From Cryptosporangium phraense (lineage in GTDB: Bacteria > Actinomycetota > Actinomycetes > Mycobacteriales > Cryptosporangiaceae), in assembly GCF_006912135.1 (NCBI RefSeq), contig NZ_VIRS01000002.1, positions 248,001-312,000 of the forward strand: DNA of 64,000 nt, read 5' to 3'. The position numbers and the translations under genes are program-made. This document shows positions 27,410-36,268 of this stretch, in pieces; the stretch's first letter is position 1; each line of letters opens with the position of its first letter. The notes beneath the pieces are model-generated. The model did no database searches, was not told the DNA's origin, and worked only from the letters and a program-made list of their open reading frames with translations.

Positions 27410-27847
27410 ACGCCGTTTGTCGAGGAAGGTGCCTCCGCGGCGGATCACGCATTGGGAGACGGGCTTCGGCAGGCCGGCCAGAACGAGCCGCACCCGGGTC
27501 CGGGTCTCCTGGGGCGACTCGGCCCGCCCGTCGGCGAGCCCGATCGCGCGAGCCCCGCGGCTGCGTGGCCGGCGGGCGGCCAGCGCCGCCAGATCCAACG
27601 CACGCACGTAGCGGTGCCTGAGCAGAACGTCCAGGCCTACGACCGCCTCGACGAGCTCCGGCTCGCGAGCGATCTCCCAGGCCGTGCGGAGAGGCACGGT
27701 CGTCGGGATCCGGTCCGGACGAATCTCGTCCGCCGCCACCTCCGCCCGACGTAGCCGAAGGCCAGGCACCGCGCTGCTCCGGGTTCCGGGCGGCGCTATC
27801 GCCACCACCGGACAACCGAGCTCACCGGCCCCGTCCGTGTCATCCAC
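27305..27847 (-). pseudogene. Truncated DUF559-type endonuclease-family gene
   Basis: The 180-codon frame matches the N-terminal non-catalytic half of the common actinobacterial proteins that end in a DUF559/Vsr-like nuclease domain. It has GLRLRRAEVAADEIRPDRIP and TTVPLRTAWEIAREPELVEAV, then RARGAR-type linker and SPQETRTRVRLVLAGLPKPV. In intact relatives a nuclease domain of about 90 residues follows. Here the homologous reading stops after QCVIRRGGTF and the rest is unrelated. The conserved start of the family is also missing upstream. It therefore looks like a fragment left by deletion, convergent with and overlapping the preceding small gene. Confidence 0.6.
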
Positions 27848-27856
27848 AGGCGGGCG

Positions 27857-28615
27857 TCAGTCCCACCAGAAGTACCAGCTCGGGCTGCGCACCTGGCCCG
27901 CGGCCAGGGCCGCTAACGAGCCCACGCCCTGGTCGACGGCATCCGGGCAATACGCGTACTGCTCCACTGCCGTCTCCGCCGCCTGCCGGGGATCCATCGG
28001 CGGCGACGGCACCAGCAGCTCCAGCATGTCGAACGACAACGTCACCAGCTGGGCCCCGAACAGATCATGCCAACGCTTCAGGACGGCCACGTGATCGGCG
28101 CCGTCCAGGTCACAGTTCACCGCACCCTGCCAGGACAGCAGACCCGGCACCTCGTACCCGGCCCGGGCCGGGATCAGGCCGACCAGCGTCTCCTGCTTGT
28201 CCCAGACGAACTCGGGCTCCGCGGCCGGCTGCGTGTCGAGATCGGGCGAGTTCACTACGTCGTCGACCGACATCGTGTTCTGCATCGCGGCCAGTTCGGC
28301 GAGCCGGCGGCCGGCGTCCATGGCCAGGCCCCGCTCCACCGCGGTGGGGTCGCAGTCGTTCTCGGCCATGAAGGCCAGATCCGCGGTCTCGTCGCCCGGG
28401 CCGACCAGGAACGGGTAGAGCCCGGTGCGTTCGTGCAGGCGGCGCAGCCGTAACCAGTGGTCGAAACCCTCGCCGGCATCCACCGGGTACGACCACACCG
28501 GCACCCCGGTGCCGGTCCGGAACAACAGGTCGAGTCCGGGGAGTGCGACGCCGAGCCGGACGAACACGTCCTGCGGGTTGCCTCCTCGATCGGAGAACGA
28601 ACTGACAGCGGCCAC
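27857..28615 (-). CDS. DUF4253 domain protein
   Basis: This 252-residue soluble protein has a C-terminal DUF4253 domain (about 130-252), which includes ARAGYEVPGLLSWQGAVNCD, VLKRWHDLFGAQLVTLSFDMLELLV and QYAYCPDAVDQG, and ends SPSWYFWWD. The N-terminal region carries VPVWSYPVDAG and YPFLVGPGDE, also seen in relatives. The function is unknown; DUF4253 genes are often scattered singly in actinobacteria. It is divergent from the CNNM-type gene, with 145 bp between the starts. Confidence 0.85.
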   Translation of the reverse strand: MAAVSSFSDRGGNPQDVFVRLGVALPGLDLLFRTGTGVPVWSYPVDAGEGFDHWLRLRRLHERTGLYPFLVGPGDETADLAFMAENDCDPTAVERGLAMDAGRRLAELAAMQNTMSVDDVVNSPDLDTQPAAEPEFVWDKQETLVGLIPARAGYEVPGLLSWQGAVNCDLDGADHVAVLKRWHDLFGAQLVTLSFDMLELLVPSPPMDPRQAAETAVEQYAYCPDAVDQGVGSLAALAAGQVRSPSWYFWWD

Positions 28616-28760
28616 CGAACAAGTCTCTCAGGCCGACCGGCGTGTCGGCAGGCTAGGTGGCGCACAGGTTGTCCCGCGTCACTGTGACCCGCATCGTCCC
28701 GGGTGTGGAACCGCAGGATGCGGCAACATCTGAAGCCATGAGCCCCGAAAACTTCCGCCG

Positions 28761-30083
28761 GTGACCGCGCTCGCCCTGGTCGCCGCTCTGGTCTTCCTGG
28801 CCGCCAACGCGGTGTTCGTCGCGGCCGAGTTCTCGCTCACCAGCGTCGACCGGCCCCGCGTCCAGCGGCTGGCCGACGGCGGAAGCGAACGGGACGTTCG
28901 CGTTCTCAAGGCGCTGCGCACGCTCTCCTTCCAGCTCTCGGGCTCCCAGCTCGGCATCACGGTCTCGTCGCTGGTGCTCGGCTACCTGGCTGAGCCCGCG
29001 ATCGGCGCGCTGGTCGAGCCCGCGCTCGGCGGCCTGCCCGAAGGCACGCGGAGCTCGGTCTCCTACGGCATCGCGCTCATCCTGGCCACCGCGATCCAGA
29101 CCGTCTTCGGCGAGCTCGTCCCCAAGAACGCGGCCGTCGCGACCCCGCTGCGCACCGCGCACTACATCGCGCCGATCATGCGGGCGTTCAGCGCCACGTT
29201 CCGGCCGATCATCCTGGCCCTGAACGGCTCCGCGAACTGGGTGATGCGCAAGGTCGGCATCGAACCCACCGACGAACTCGGCGCCGGCCGCTCCCGGGCC
29301 GAGCTCGGCTCGCTGGTCACCACGTCGGCCGAGCGCGGTGCGCTCGCGCCCGGCACGGCCCGGCTGGTCCGCCGTTCCCTCGCGTTCGACGACCGCACGG
29401 TCGCCGACGTCCTCACCCCGCGGACGAAGATCGAGGCCCTCCCGGTCACCAGCACCGTCAAGGACCTGGTCGAACGCTCCAGGAGCACGGGCTTCTCGCG
29501 CTTCCCGGTGTTCGAGCACCAGCTCGACAACCTGCTGGGCGTCGTCCATGTGAAATCGGTCTTCCGCTACCCGGAGGAGGAGCGGGCCAACACGCCGATC
29601 CGGGAGGTGATCGAGCCGCTCGGCGTCCTCCCCGAGACCCTGGAGCTGGACGAGGCGCTGGGCCAGATCCGGCGGGAACCGCTGCAGGTCGCGGGCGTGA
29701 TCGACGAGTACGGCGGGCTGGCCGGCGTGGTGACGCTGGAGGACCTGATCGAGGAACTGGTCGGCGAGGTCCGCGACGAGCACGACCGGCCGGCCGAGCC
29801 GGACCTGGTGAAGCTGGGCAACGACGTCTGGCGGGTCTCCGGCCTGCTGCGCGACGACGCGGCCGCGGCCCGGATCTGCTTCAACGTCCCGTCCGGCCCG
29901 TACGAGACGCTGGCCGGGCTCTTCCTCGACCGCGCGGGCAAGGTGCCGACCCAGGGCGACTCGGTCACGGTCGAGGACGCGATCGACCCGGCGAGCTGGG
30001 AACTGACCGTCGAGAAGATGGACGCCCACCGCATCGCCACCCTGCGGCTGGCCCGAACCGAGCACGAGCCGACGGAGGACTGA
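28761..30083 (+). CDS. CNNM/HlyC-CorC family membrane protein (CBS-pair), copy 1
   Basis: This 440-residue protein has a DUF21 membrane domain (about 1-190, with NAVFVAAEFSLTSVDR and FGELVPKNAAVATP), two CBS domains (about 215-335) and a C-terminal CorC/HlyC domain (about 350-430, with VSGLLRDDAAAARICF). Relatives (CNNM, CorB, YfjD) are linked to Mg2+/Co2+ efflux or transport; the hemolysin label is historical. The GTG start at 28761 gives the standard N-terminus. It is followed after 4 bp by a shorter paralogue, a pair arrangement common in actinobacteria that suggests a hetero-oligomer. Confidence 0.9.
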   Translation: MTALALVAALVFLAANAVFVAAEFSLTSVDRPRVQRLADGGSERDVRVLKALRTLSFQLSGSQLGITVSSLVLGYLAEPAIGALVEPALGGLPEGTRSSVSYGIALILATAIQTVFGELVPKNAAVATPLRTAHYIAPIMRAFSATFRPIILALNGSANWVMRKVGIEPTDELGAGRSRAELGSLVTTSAERGALAPGTARLVRRSLAFDDRTVADVLTPRTKIEALPVTSTVKDLVERSRSTGFSRFPVFEHQLDNLLGVVHVKSVFRYPEEERANTPIREVIEPLGVLPETLELDEALGQIRREPLQVAGVIDEYGGLAGVVTLEDLIEELVGEVRDEHDRPAEPDLVKLGNDVWRVSGLLRDDAAAARICFNVPSGPYETLAGLFLDRAGKVPTQGDSVTVEDAIDPASWELTVEKMDAHRIATLRLARTEHEPTED

Positions 30084-30087
30084 CGCG

Positions 30088-31146
30088 ATGGACATCGGCC
30101 TGGTCTTCCTGACCCTCGCGTTGGTGCTCGGCAACGCGTTCTTCGTCGGCGGCGAGTTCGCGCTGGTGACGACCCGGCGCGACCAGCTCGAGCCGCTCGC
30201 CCAACGCGGCTCGCGCCCGGCCAAGACCGCGCTCTACGGCGTCGAACACCTCTCGCTGATGCTCGCCGGAGCGCAGCTCGGCGTCTCGCTCTGCTCGCTC
30301 GGGCTCGGCGCGGCCGGCGAACCGGCGGTCGCGCACCTCATCGAGGGGCCGCTGGAGGCGGTCGGCCTGGCCGAGGGCATGGTGCACCCGATCGCGTTCG
30401 TGATCGCGCTGACGATCGTGTCGTACCTGCACCTGGTGCTGGGCGAGCTGGTGCCGAAGAACATCGCGCTGGCCGGTCCGGTGCGCGCCGCGCTGATCCT
30501 CGGCCCGCCGATGGTCGGCTGGTGCCGGATCACCAAGCCGTTCGTCGTCGCACTCAACGCCACCGCGAACGGCGTCCTCAGGCTCGTCGGCATCACCCCG
30601 CGCGACGAGATCGAGACCGTCTACACCGGAGAAGAGGTGACGGAGCTGGTCGCGGAGTCGCGCGCCGAGGGATACCTGGACGAGGACGCCGAGGCCCGGC
30701 TCAGCCGGACCCTCTCGTCGGAGGCCCGCACCGCGGGCGACGTGGCGCTCGTCGGCGACCAGGTGCAGGTCGTGCCGAACGGCGCGACCGTCCGGGAGGT
30801 CGAGCGACTGGTGGCCACGTCCGGTTACTCCCGGTTCCCGGTCGAGGGCGAGGCCGGATTCTCCGGCTACGTCCATGCCAAAGACCTTTTGGACGCTACG
30901 CGCGACGAGCTCGACGGCACCTTGCCGGAGCGTCTCGTGCGCACGATGCCGGAGATCGCGGCCGACGCGCCGCTCGCCGACGCGGTCGAGGCGCTGCGCC
31001 GGGACGGGGCCCACCTGGGGCTCGTCCGGATCGAACGGGGCGAGGCCGTGGTCGCGCTCGAGGACCTCCTCGAGGAACTAGTGGGGCAGTTGAACGAGAC
31101 GCCCCCGGTGTACGAGCGTTTGGAGCAGGCTCCCAGCGGTGACTGA
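30088..31146 (+). CDS. CNNM/HlyC-CorC family membrane protein (CBS-pair), copy 2
   Basis: This 352-residue paralogue of the preceding protein has the DUF21 domain (NAFFVGGEFALVTTRR, LGELVPKNIALAGP) and a CBS pair (about 205-340). It lacks the C-terminal CorC domain, so it is about 90 residues shorter. The loss of that domain is common to the second member of such gene pairs. It starts 4 bp after copy 1, implying co-translation and probably co-assembly as a metal transporter in the cytoplasmic membrane. Confidence 0.9.
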   Translation: MDIGLVFLTLALVLGNAFFVGGEFALVTTRRDQLEPLAQRGSRPAKTALYGVEHLSLMLAGAQLGVSLCSLGLGAAGEPAVAHLIEGPLEAVGLAEGMVHPIAFVIALTIVSYLHLVLGELVPKNIALAGPVRAALILGPPMVGWCRITKPFVVALNATANGVLRLVGITPRDEIETVYTGEEVTELVAESRAEGYLDEDAEARLSRTLSSEARTAGDVALVGDQVQVVPNGATVREVERLVATSGYSRFPVEGEAGFSGYVHAKDLLDATRDELDGTLPERLVRTMPEIAADAPLADAVEALRRDGAHLGLVRIERGEAVVALEDLLEELVGQLNETPPVYERLEQAPSGD

Positions 31147-31177
31147 TCTGTGTATCAGCCACGGATGGAGGGCCCCC

Positions 31178-32008
31178 ATGACCGCGTCGGTGAGCGGAGC
31201 CGCAGACCGCGCCAGCAATACCGCACGCCGCGCCGCCCGCAACGACTGGATCACCCGGATCGGTCGTGTCGGACTGGTCGCGTACGGCGTCGTGAACCTG
31301 TTGATCGCGTTCCTGGCGATCCAGGTCGCGACCGGTGACTCCGGCGAGCAGGCGAACAAGAACGGCGCCCTGCAGGAGGTGGCCGAGAAGCCGTTCGGTC
31401 CGGCTCTGCTGTGGATCATCGCGGTCGCGCTGATCGGGCTGGCGATCTGGCAGTTCGCCGAGGCGATCTGGGGACACTCGTCGGCCGGGAAGCGTCGGCT
31501 GAAGAAGCGGGTGATCAGCGCCGGTGAGGGCGTGCTGTTCGCGTTCCTGGCCTTCAACGCGATCAAGTTCGCGATGGGTAGCGGCAAGACCGGCAGCAAG
31601 ACGCAGTCCTTCACCGCGAAGCTGCTCGGCGAGCCGTTCGGGCAGGTGCTGGTCGGCATCGTCGGCGTGGCGATCATCGTCGGGGCGGCGTTCGTGATCT
31701 GGCACGGCTTCAAGAAGAAGTTCCGCGAGGACCTGGATCTGACCCACGCCGACGCCAAGGCGCGCACCGCCGCCGAGCGGTTCGGGCAGGTCGGGTACAT
31801 GGGTATCGGGGCGGCTTATGCGGTGGTGGGGGCGTTGGTCGTGGCGGCGGCGGTGAGCTACGACCCGGACAAGGCGTCGGGGTTGGACGGTGCGATGAAG
31901 ACGATCGCCTCGCAGCCGTTCGGTTCGGTGTTGCTGTGGCTGGTTGCGCTGGGGTTCGTCTGCTATGGCGTCTACTGCTTCTTCGACGCCCGGTACCGCA
32001 AGTCGTAG
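31178..32008 (+). CDS. DUF1206 membrane protein
   Basis: This 276-residue protein consists of three repeats of a two-helix DUF1206 unit, each beginning with a glycine-rich motif: IGRVGLVAYGVVNLLIAFLA, ISAGEGVLFAFLAFNAIKFA and FGQVGYMGIGAAYAVVGALV. The second helix of each unit ends in a QPFG/KPFG-type stretch followed by a hydrophobic segment. Six spans are expected; the function is unknown. The ATG at 31178 has GGAGGG six bases upstream and is better than the GTG at 31139, which overlaps the CNNM copy 2 gene. Confidence 0.85.
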   Translation: MTASVSGAADRASNTARRAARNDWITRIGRVGLVAYGVVNLLIAFLAIQVATGDSGEQANKNGALQEVAEKPFGPALLWIIAVALIGLAIWQFAEAIWGHSSAGKRRLKKRVISAGEGVLFAFLAFNAIKFAMGSGKTGSKTQSFTAKLLGEPFGQVLVGIVGVAIIVGAAFVIWHGFKKKFREDLDLTHADAKARTAAERFGQVGYMGIGAAYAVVGALVVAAAVSYDPDKASGLDGAMKTIASQPFGSVLLWLVALGFVCYGVYCFFDARYRKS

Positions 32009-32069
32009 AACGCGCGAGGGAGGGTGGCGATGGCCTGCTGAAGCCTTCGCTGCTCTCAGCGGGGCGACG

Positions 32070-32810
32070 TCAGAGCGTCGCCGGGGACGCGTACACGACC
32101 ACGTTCGCCTCGTACGTCTGGGTCTTCCGGTCGTACGGGCTGGTGCACGTGACCAGCACCAACCGCTCCGGTACCGACTGAGCGAACACGTCCCCCGGCA
32201 ACTGCGCCTTCTTGTAGACGCGCCGCGCCGCCACGCGGTACGCCCGCCGTCCGGCCGTGCTGTCGACCCAGATCAGATCCCCGATCGACAGCGATCCGAT
32301 CTTGTAGAGCGCCCCCGGCCCCAGCTCCCGATCGTCCACATGACCGGCCAGAACGACCGAACCGAAACCGGAGCCCGGCCCGGCGCCGGCCGACCACCAA
32401 CCGACCCGCTTCGGGTTGTCGGGCAACGTGAGCCCGCCGACCGGGTCGAGCTTCTCCGACTCGACGCTCGCCTCGACCCCGAGCACCGGGATCACCAGAC
32501 GCTTGGGGTGCGCGACGTCCGGCGCAGCCGGGACGACGACGGCCGGCCCGGACGCCTTCCGCGGCGACGGGGCGGGCCGCGCCTCGGCGGTCTGGCCGGG
32601 CACGACGCCGACCTCGGACGGCAGAGCCGGCGCCGGCGGCGGGACGAGCGCGTAGATCGCGGCCGCGGCCAGGCACACCACGCCCGTGCCGAGGCCCAGG
32701 TACGCGGGCCAGCGGCTGGTCCGGTCGGGCTTGGGAATCCGGAACCGCCGGGGCAGCCGGAACCGCGGGCGCTCCGGTAACACGAAGCGCCGGGAGGGCA
32801 GCTCGTTCAC
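32070..32810 (-). CDS. Class F sortase
   Basis: This 246-residue membrane-anchored cysteine transpeptidase has one N-terminal span (about 36-56), a Pro/Ala-rich linker and a sortase domain from about residue 100. The catalytic His is in VVLAGHVDDRE, the Cys in LVTCTSPYD and the Arg in the following YDRKTQTYEANVVVYA. Class F/E sortases attach secreted proteins to peptidoglycan or act on small pilins. The GTG start overlaps the stop of the upstream DUF4142 gene (GTGA), so the two proteins are made together. No canonical LPxTG protein is visible in this window. Confidence 0.88.
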   Translation of the reverse strand: MNELPSRRFVLPERPRFRLPRRFRIPKPDRTSRWPAYLGLGTGVVCLAAAAIYALVPPPAPALPSEVGVVPGQTAEARPAPSPRKASGPAVVVPAAPDVAHPKRLVIPVLGVEASVESEKLDPVGGLTLPDNPKRVGWWSAGAGPGSGFGSVVLAGHVDDRELGPGALYKIGSLSIGDLIWVDSTAGRRAYRVAARRVYKKAQLPGDVFAQSVPERLVLVTCTSPYDRKTQTYEANVVVYASPATL

Positions 32811-33472
32811 TCGAGATGCCCGGCCGAGCGCCGACGCCAGAGCCAGGCCGAGCCGACCAGGAAAGCCAGCCCGATCGCCGCCAACGTCGCTGCGATCGTC
32901 GGCCGGTTGCCCGGTGAGATGCCCCGCCCACTGTCGACCTGCCCGGGAGCCGCACCCACGGCCGGCGCCGAGTCGTCGAGCGAAGCGGCGTGGGCCGCCA
33001 CGACCGGCGACGCCTGCCGGGCCAGGGCCTTGACCTCGGCGTTCTGGCCGCTGGTGACCTCGGCCTCGATCAGCCGCCGATAGGACGCCTGACCCTGCCG
33101 CTGAGTGGTGACCCAGAGCCCGTCGAACGACGAACCGCTGGTCTGCTCATAGCGGTTGAGCGTCGCCTGCTGGGTGGTGTCGGGACGGGCGGGCAGGTCG
33201 ACGCCGAGTTTCTTGGCCACCGGGCGCAGGTCGTTGTCGAGCTTGGTGTGATCGGTCAGCCAGCGGTTGGCGAGATCACGCGTGTCCTGCTCGGTGGCCT
33301 TCCGGATCGCGATCCGCGCGGCCGCGATCGCGGCCAGGTTGGCCTGGTGGGCACCGCGTAAGTACGACTGATCCTGGGCGTTGACGCCGGCAACGGGTGC
33401 GGCGTGAGCCGGAGCAGCAACGGCGAGTAGCGCGCCGATCGTCACGATCAACGCTGTCAAGCGACGCCGCAT
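32807..33472 (-). CDS. Secreted DUF4142 protein with C-terminal membrane anchor
   Basis: This 221-residue protein has a Sec signal peptide (about 1-25, ending AHAAP) and a DUF4142 ferritin-like helical domain (about 30-170, with SYLRGAHQANLAAIAAAR and WLTDHTKLDNDLRPVAKK). A short linker, then one hydrophobic segment (IAATLAAIGLAFLVGSAWLW) with RRRS and a short tail, complete it. This end looks like a cell-wall sorting signal without LPxTG; the nearest pattern is SPGNRPT just before the span. The gene is directly upstream of, and translationally coupled to, the class F sortase, so it is the best candidate substrate. ATG 33472 was chosen over 33541 because it starts the signal peptide and has AAGGGA upstream. 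Confidence 0.82.
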   Translation of the reverse strand: MRRRLTALIVTIGALLAVAAPAHAAPVAGVNAQDQSYLRGAHQANLAAIAAARIAIRKATEQDTRDLANRWLTDHTKLDNDLRPVAKKLGVDLPARPDTTQQATLNRYEQTSGSSFDGLWVTTQRQGQASYRRLIEAEVTSGQNAEVKALARQASPVVAAHAASLDDSAPAVGAAPGQVDSGRGISPGNRPTIAATLAAIGLAFLVGSAWLWRRRSAGHLE

Positions 33473-33623
33473 GGCACCGTCCCTTCCGGGCCGCCGTTGT
33501 TCACGGAGAACGTACCCGATTCCTCCTAGTGACCTCTTCATCGCGTTCCGTTCTAGCGCCTGGGGTACCCGCCGTATTCGGTCCGTACGCGTCCCGGTCG
33601 TACGGCCGCTCTACGATCGGCGG

Positions 33624-35180
33624 GTGGCCGTGACCGAAACGCTTGACCCGCCAGCCGAGAAGCCCGCTGCCCGGCCGTCGCTGCGGTACCGATTGGCGAC
33701 GGGTCTGCCCACCGATCAGGCCTGGTCCTGGCTGTGGACCGGGCTGGTCGCGCTGCTCGCGCTGGTGTTGCGGCTGGTCGGCCTGGGCACGCCGGGCACG
33801 AAGATCTTCGACGAGGTCTACTACGCCAAGGAGGCGCACGACCTGCTCCAGGCGGGCGTCGAGCTCAACAAGGAGGGCGACGGCCCCGGGTACGTCGTCC
33901 ACCCGCCGCTGGGCAAGTGGATGATCGCGCTGGGTGAGCACGTCTACGGCTACAACGCGCTCGGCTGGCGGATCTCGGCCGCGCTGATCGGAGCGCTCTC
34001 GGTCCTGCTGCTGGCCCGCATCGCCCGGCGGATGTTCGGCTCGACGCTGCTCGGCTGCGTCGCCGGTCTGCTGCTGGCGCTCGACGGGCTGCACTTCGTC
34101 ATGAGCCGGGTCGCGCTGCTCGACATCTTCCTGATGTTCTGGCTGCTCGTCGCGTTCGGCTGCGCGCTGCTCGACCGCGACTCGACCCGCACCTGGCTGC
34201 TGCGGAAGGCCGAAACCGGCGCCGATCTCACCGCCACCGCGGGCACCCGCGTCCCCTGGTGGCGGATCGCGATGGCGGTCAGCGCGGCCTGCGCGCTCGG
34301 CGTCAAGTGGAGCGCGACCTGGTACATCGTCGCGCTGTTCGGCATCGCGTTCTGGTGGGCCGTGCAGGCGCGGCGCACCGCCGGGGTCGAGCGGCCGTTC
34401 GTCGACACGCTGGCCCGCGAGACCGGCTGGTTCGTGCTCTGCGGCGTGCTGCTGCTGGGGATCTACCTCTCGACCTGGACCGGCTGGTTCCTGTCCGACG
34501 ACGGCTGGAACCGGCACGGCGACCCGTGGCCCGGCCCGGCCTGGCTCCCGTCGGCGCTCGGGAACCTGTGGGAGTACCACAAGCACGCGTACGAGTTCCA
34601 CACCGGCCTGCACGCCAAGCACGACTACCAGTCCACGCCGTGGAGCTGGCTGTTCCTCGGTCGCCCGGTCGCGTACTACTACTCCAGCGACGGCGGCTGC
34701 GGCGCCGAGAACTGCTCGGCCGAGGTGCTCGCGCTGGGCAACCCGCTGATCTGGTGGGCGTTCATCCCGGCGCTGGTGATGACCGGCTGGCGCTGGCTGG
34801 CCCGGCGCGACTGGCGCGCGGGCGCGATCCTGCTGATGAGCCTGGGCGCCGGCATCATCCCGTGGACGTTCTACCCGACCCGCACGATGTTCTTCTTCTA
34901 CACGCTGCCCGCGCTGCCGTTCCTGGTACTCGCGGTCACGCTGGGGCTGGGCATGGTGCTCGGCCCGGGCGCGCTGCCGCGCACCGAGGCGGTGCCCGAC
35001 CGCGTGCGTCTGATGGAGCCGGTCACCGACCGCGACCGACGCCTGGTCGGCGCGGTCGCGGTGGCCAGCTATCTGCTGGTCGTCGCGGTCACGTTCGCGT
35101 ACTTCTACCCGATCTACACCGGCGAGCAGCTCACGTACGAGTCCTGGCACTCGCGGATGTGGTTCGACTCCTGGATCTGA
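33624..35180 (+). CDS. pmt: Dolichyl-phosphate-mannose-type protein mannosyltransferase
   Basis: This 518-residue GT39 enzyme transfers mannose from polyprenyl-phosphate-mannose to Ser/Thr of proteins as they are secreted by Sec. The first external loop carries the catalytic acidic pair KIFDEVYYAKEAHDLL. Further hallmarks are VHPPLGKWMIALG, RIARRMFGS, LLALDGLHFVMSRVALLDIF and the central loop with EYHKHAYEFHTGL and YQSTPWSWL. About eleven spans are seen, ending in the conserved C-terminal YESWHSRMWFDSWI. The start is GTG 33624, with GTG 33630 also possible. Its mannose supply comes from the manB/manA pathway. It is divergent from the DUF4142/sortase pair, with 151 bp between the starts. Confidence 0.93.
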   Translation: MAVTETLDPPAEKPAARPSLRYRLATGLPTDQAWSWLWTGLVALLALVLRLVGLGTPGTKIFDEVYYAKEAHDLLQAGVELNKEGDGPGYVVHPPLGKWMIALGEHVYGYNALGWRISAALIGALSVLLLARIARRMFGSTLLGCVAGLLLALDGLHFVMSRVALLDIFLMFWLLVAFGCALLDRDSTRTWLLRKAETGADLTATAGTRVPWWRIAMAVSAACALGVKWSATWYIVALFGIAFWWAVQARRTAGVERPFVDTLARETGWFVLCGVLLLGIYLSTWTGWFLSDDGWNRHGDPWPGPAWLPSALGNLWEYHKHAYEFHTGLHAKHDYQSTPWSWLFLGRPVAYYYSSDGGCGAENCSAEVLALGNPLIWWAFIPALVMTGWRWLARRDWRAGAILLMSLGAGIIPWTFYPTRTMFFFYTLPALPFLVLAVTLGLGMVLGPGALPRTEAVPDRVRLMEPVTDRDRRLVGAVAVASYLLVVAVTFAYFYPIYTGEQLTYESWHSRMWFDSWI

Positions 35181-35202
35181 GCCCGTCCGGCGCCACCGAG
35201 CG

Positions 35203-35796
35203 CTACGGGCGCCAAGCGGGGTCGCGTCCGAGTAGGCGGAGAATGCGGTCGCTCGGGGCGTCGCCCTCGACGGGCGGAAGCCCCGGAGCGAAGGCGCTGC
35301 CCGCTTCGGTGCGCTGCTCGCCGTCCGGAATGGACGAGACGAACGGCAGGAGCGCGTCGGCCACGTCCTCATCGGGCGTGAAGGGGAGGCCCAGCGTCGC
35401 GGCGACGTCCCAGGAGTGGGCGAAGTAGTCGACGGCGTGGATCGCGATCGCGAGCGCGGCCGGGAGCGGGCCGGGGGAGACCTCGGGAAGCGAGCACGGC
35501 CGGTCGCCGTCGGAGACGGCGGCGAAGGCCGCGAGGACCTGGCCGGAGGCGGTGCGGTAGGCGCGGGCCGGGTCGCTCCCGATCGGCCTCACGGTCCAGT
35601 CGGCCGGGACGCCCTGGACGGACGCGGCGAACCCGCGGTGCTGGGTGGCCATGTGGGCGAGCAGGTCGCCGAGGTCCCAGTCGGTGCACGGGGTCTTCCG
35701 GCCGAGGTCGGCCGCGGTGACGCGGTCGACGACCTCGACGCTGAGGTGGACGGCGTGGGAGTCGTAGTCGCGGGCGTTCTCGAGATTAATAGGCAC
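35203..35796 (-). CDS. TIGR03086-type DinB/mycothiol-dependent maleylpyruvate isomerase-like protein
   Basis: This 197-residue four-helix-bundle protein of the DinB-like superfamily has the typical TPCTDWDLGDLLAHMATQHRGF and AIHAVDYFAHSWDVAATLG; its three His residues form the presumed metal site. Such proteins can be mycothiol-dependent enzymes, but most, including this type, have no known reaction. It starts at GTG 35796 and is divergent from a MarR regulator 51 bp away, suggesting control by that regulator. Confidence 0.85.
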   Translation of the reverse strand: MPINLENARDYDSHAVHLSVEVVDRVTAADLGRKTPCTDWDLGDLLAHMATQHRGFAASVQGVPADWTVRPIGSDPARAYRTASGQVLAAFAAVSDGDRPCSLPEVSPGPLPAALAIAIHAVDYFAHSWDVAATLGLPFTPDEDVADALLPFVSSIPDGEQRTEAGSAFAPGLPPVEGDAPSDRILRLLGRDPAWRP

Positions 35797-35847
35797 GCGC
35801 CTACGATCTACGGACGATTACGATTTGTCAACGGGTATGTTCGGCGC

Positions 35848-36264
35848 ATGCCTCGCCCGGATCTCGCCGCGATGCTCGGGCCGCTCGGGCGGAGGTTGCT
35901 CGCCCTCGAGCGGCCGATCCTGGCCGCGCACGGCGTCTCGATGTGGGGGTACGCGGTGCTGCTGCGCCTGGCCGACGAGCCGGTGCGGGCGCAGGCGGCG
36001 CTGGCCGAGTCGATCGGCGCGGACAAGACCCGGCTGATCCCGGTGCTCGACGAGCTGCAGGCGGCCGGGCTGATCGAGAGGACCCCGGACCCCGCTGACC
36101 GGCGGGCGCGGGTGCTGTCGATCACCGCGGCCGGCCGGTCGCTGCGGGATGCCGTCCAGACCGAGATCCAGGCGCAGGAGGAGCGGTACCTCGCGGTCCT
36201 GCCGCCGGATCAGCGCGAGGCGTTCCTGACCGCGCTCCGGACGCTGGCCGGCTTCACCGGCTGA
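35848..36264 (+). CDS. MarR family transcriptional regulator
   Basis: This 138-residue winged-helix regulator has a helix-turn-helix around residues 45-70 (QAALAESIGADKTRLIPVLDEL) and the wing IERTPDPADRRARVLSITAAG with the conserved Asp-Arg pair. Dimerisation helices lie at both ends. The ATG at 35848 fits the family length. It is divergent from the DinB-like gene. The intergenic region, AT-rich for this genome, contains two TACGAT direct repeats that may be part of an operator. Confidence 0.85.
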   Translation: MPRPDLAAMLGPLGRRLLALERPILAAHGVSMWGYAVLLRLADEPVRAQAALAESIGADKTRLIPVLDELQAAGLIERTPDPADRRARVLSITAAGRSLRDAVQTEIQAQEERYLAVLPPDQREAFLTALRTLAGFTG

Positions 36265-36268
36265 GGAG

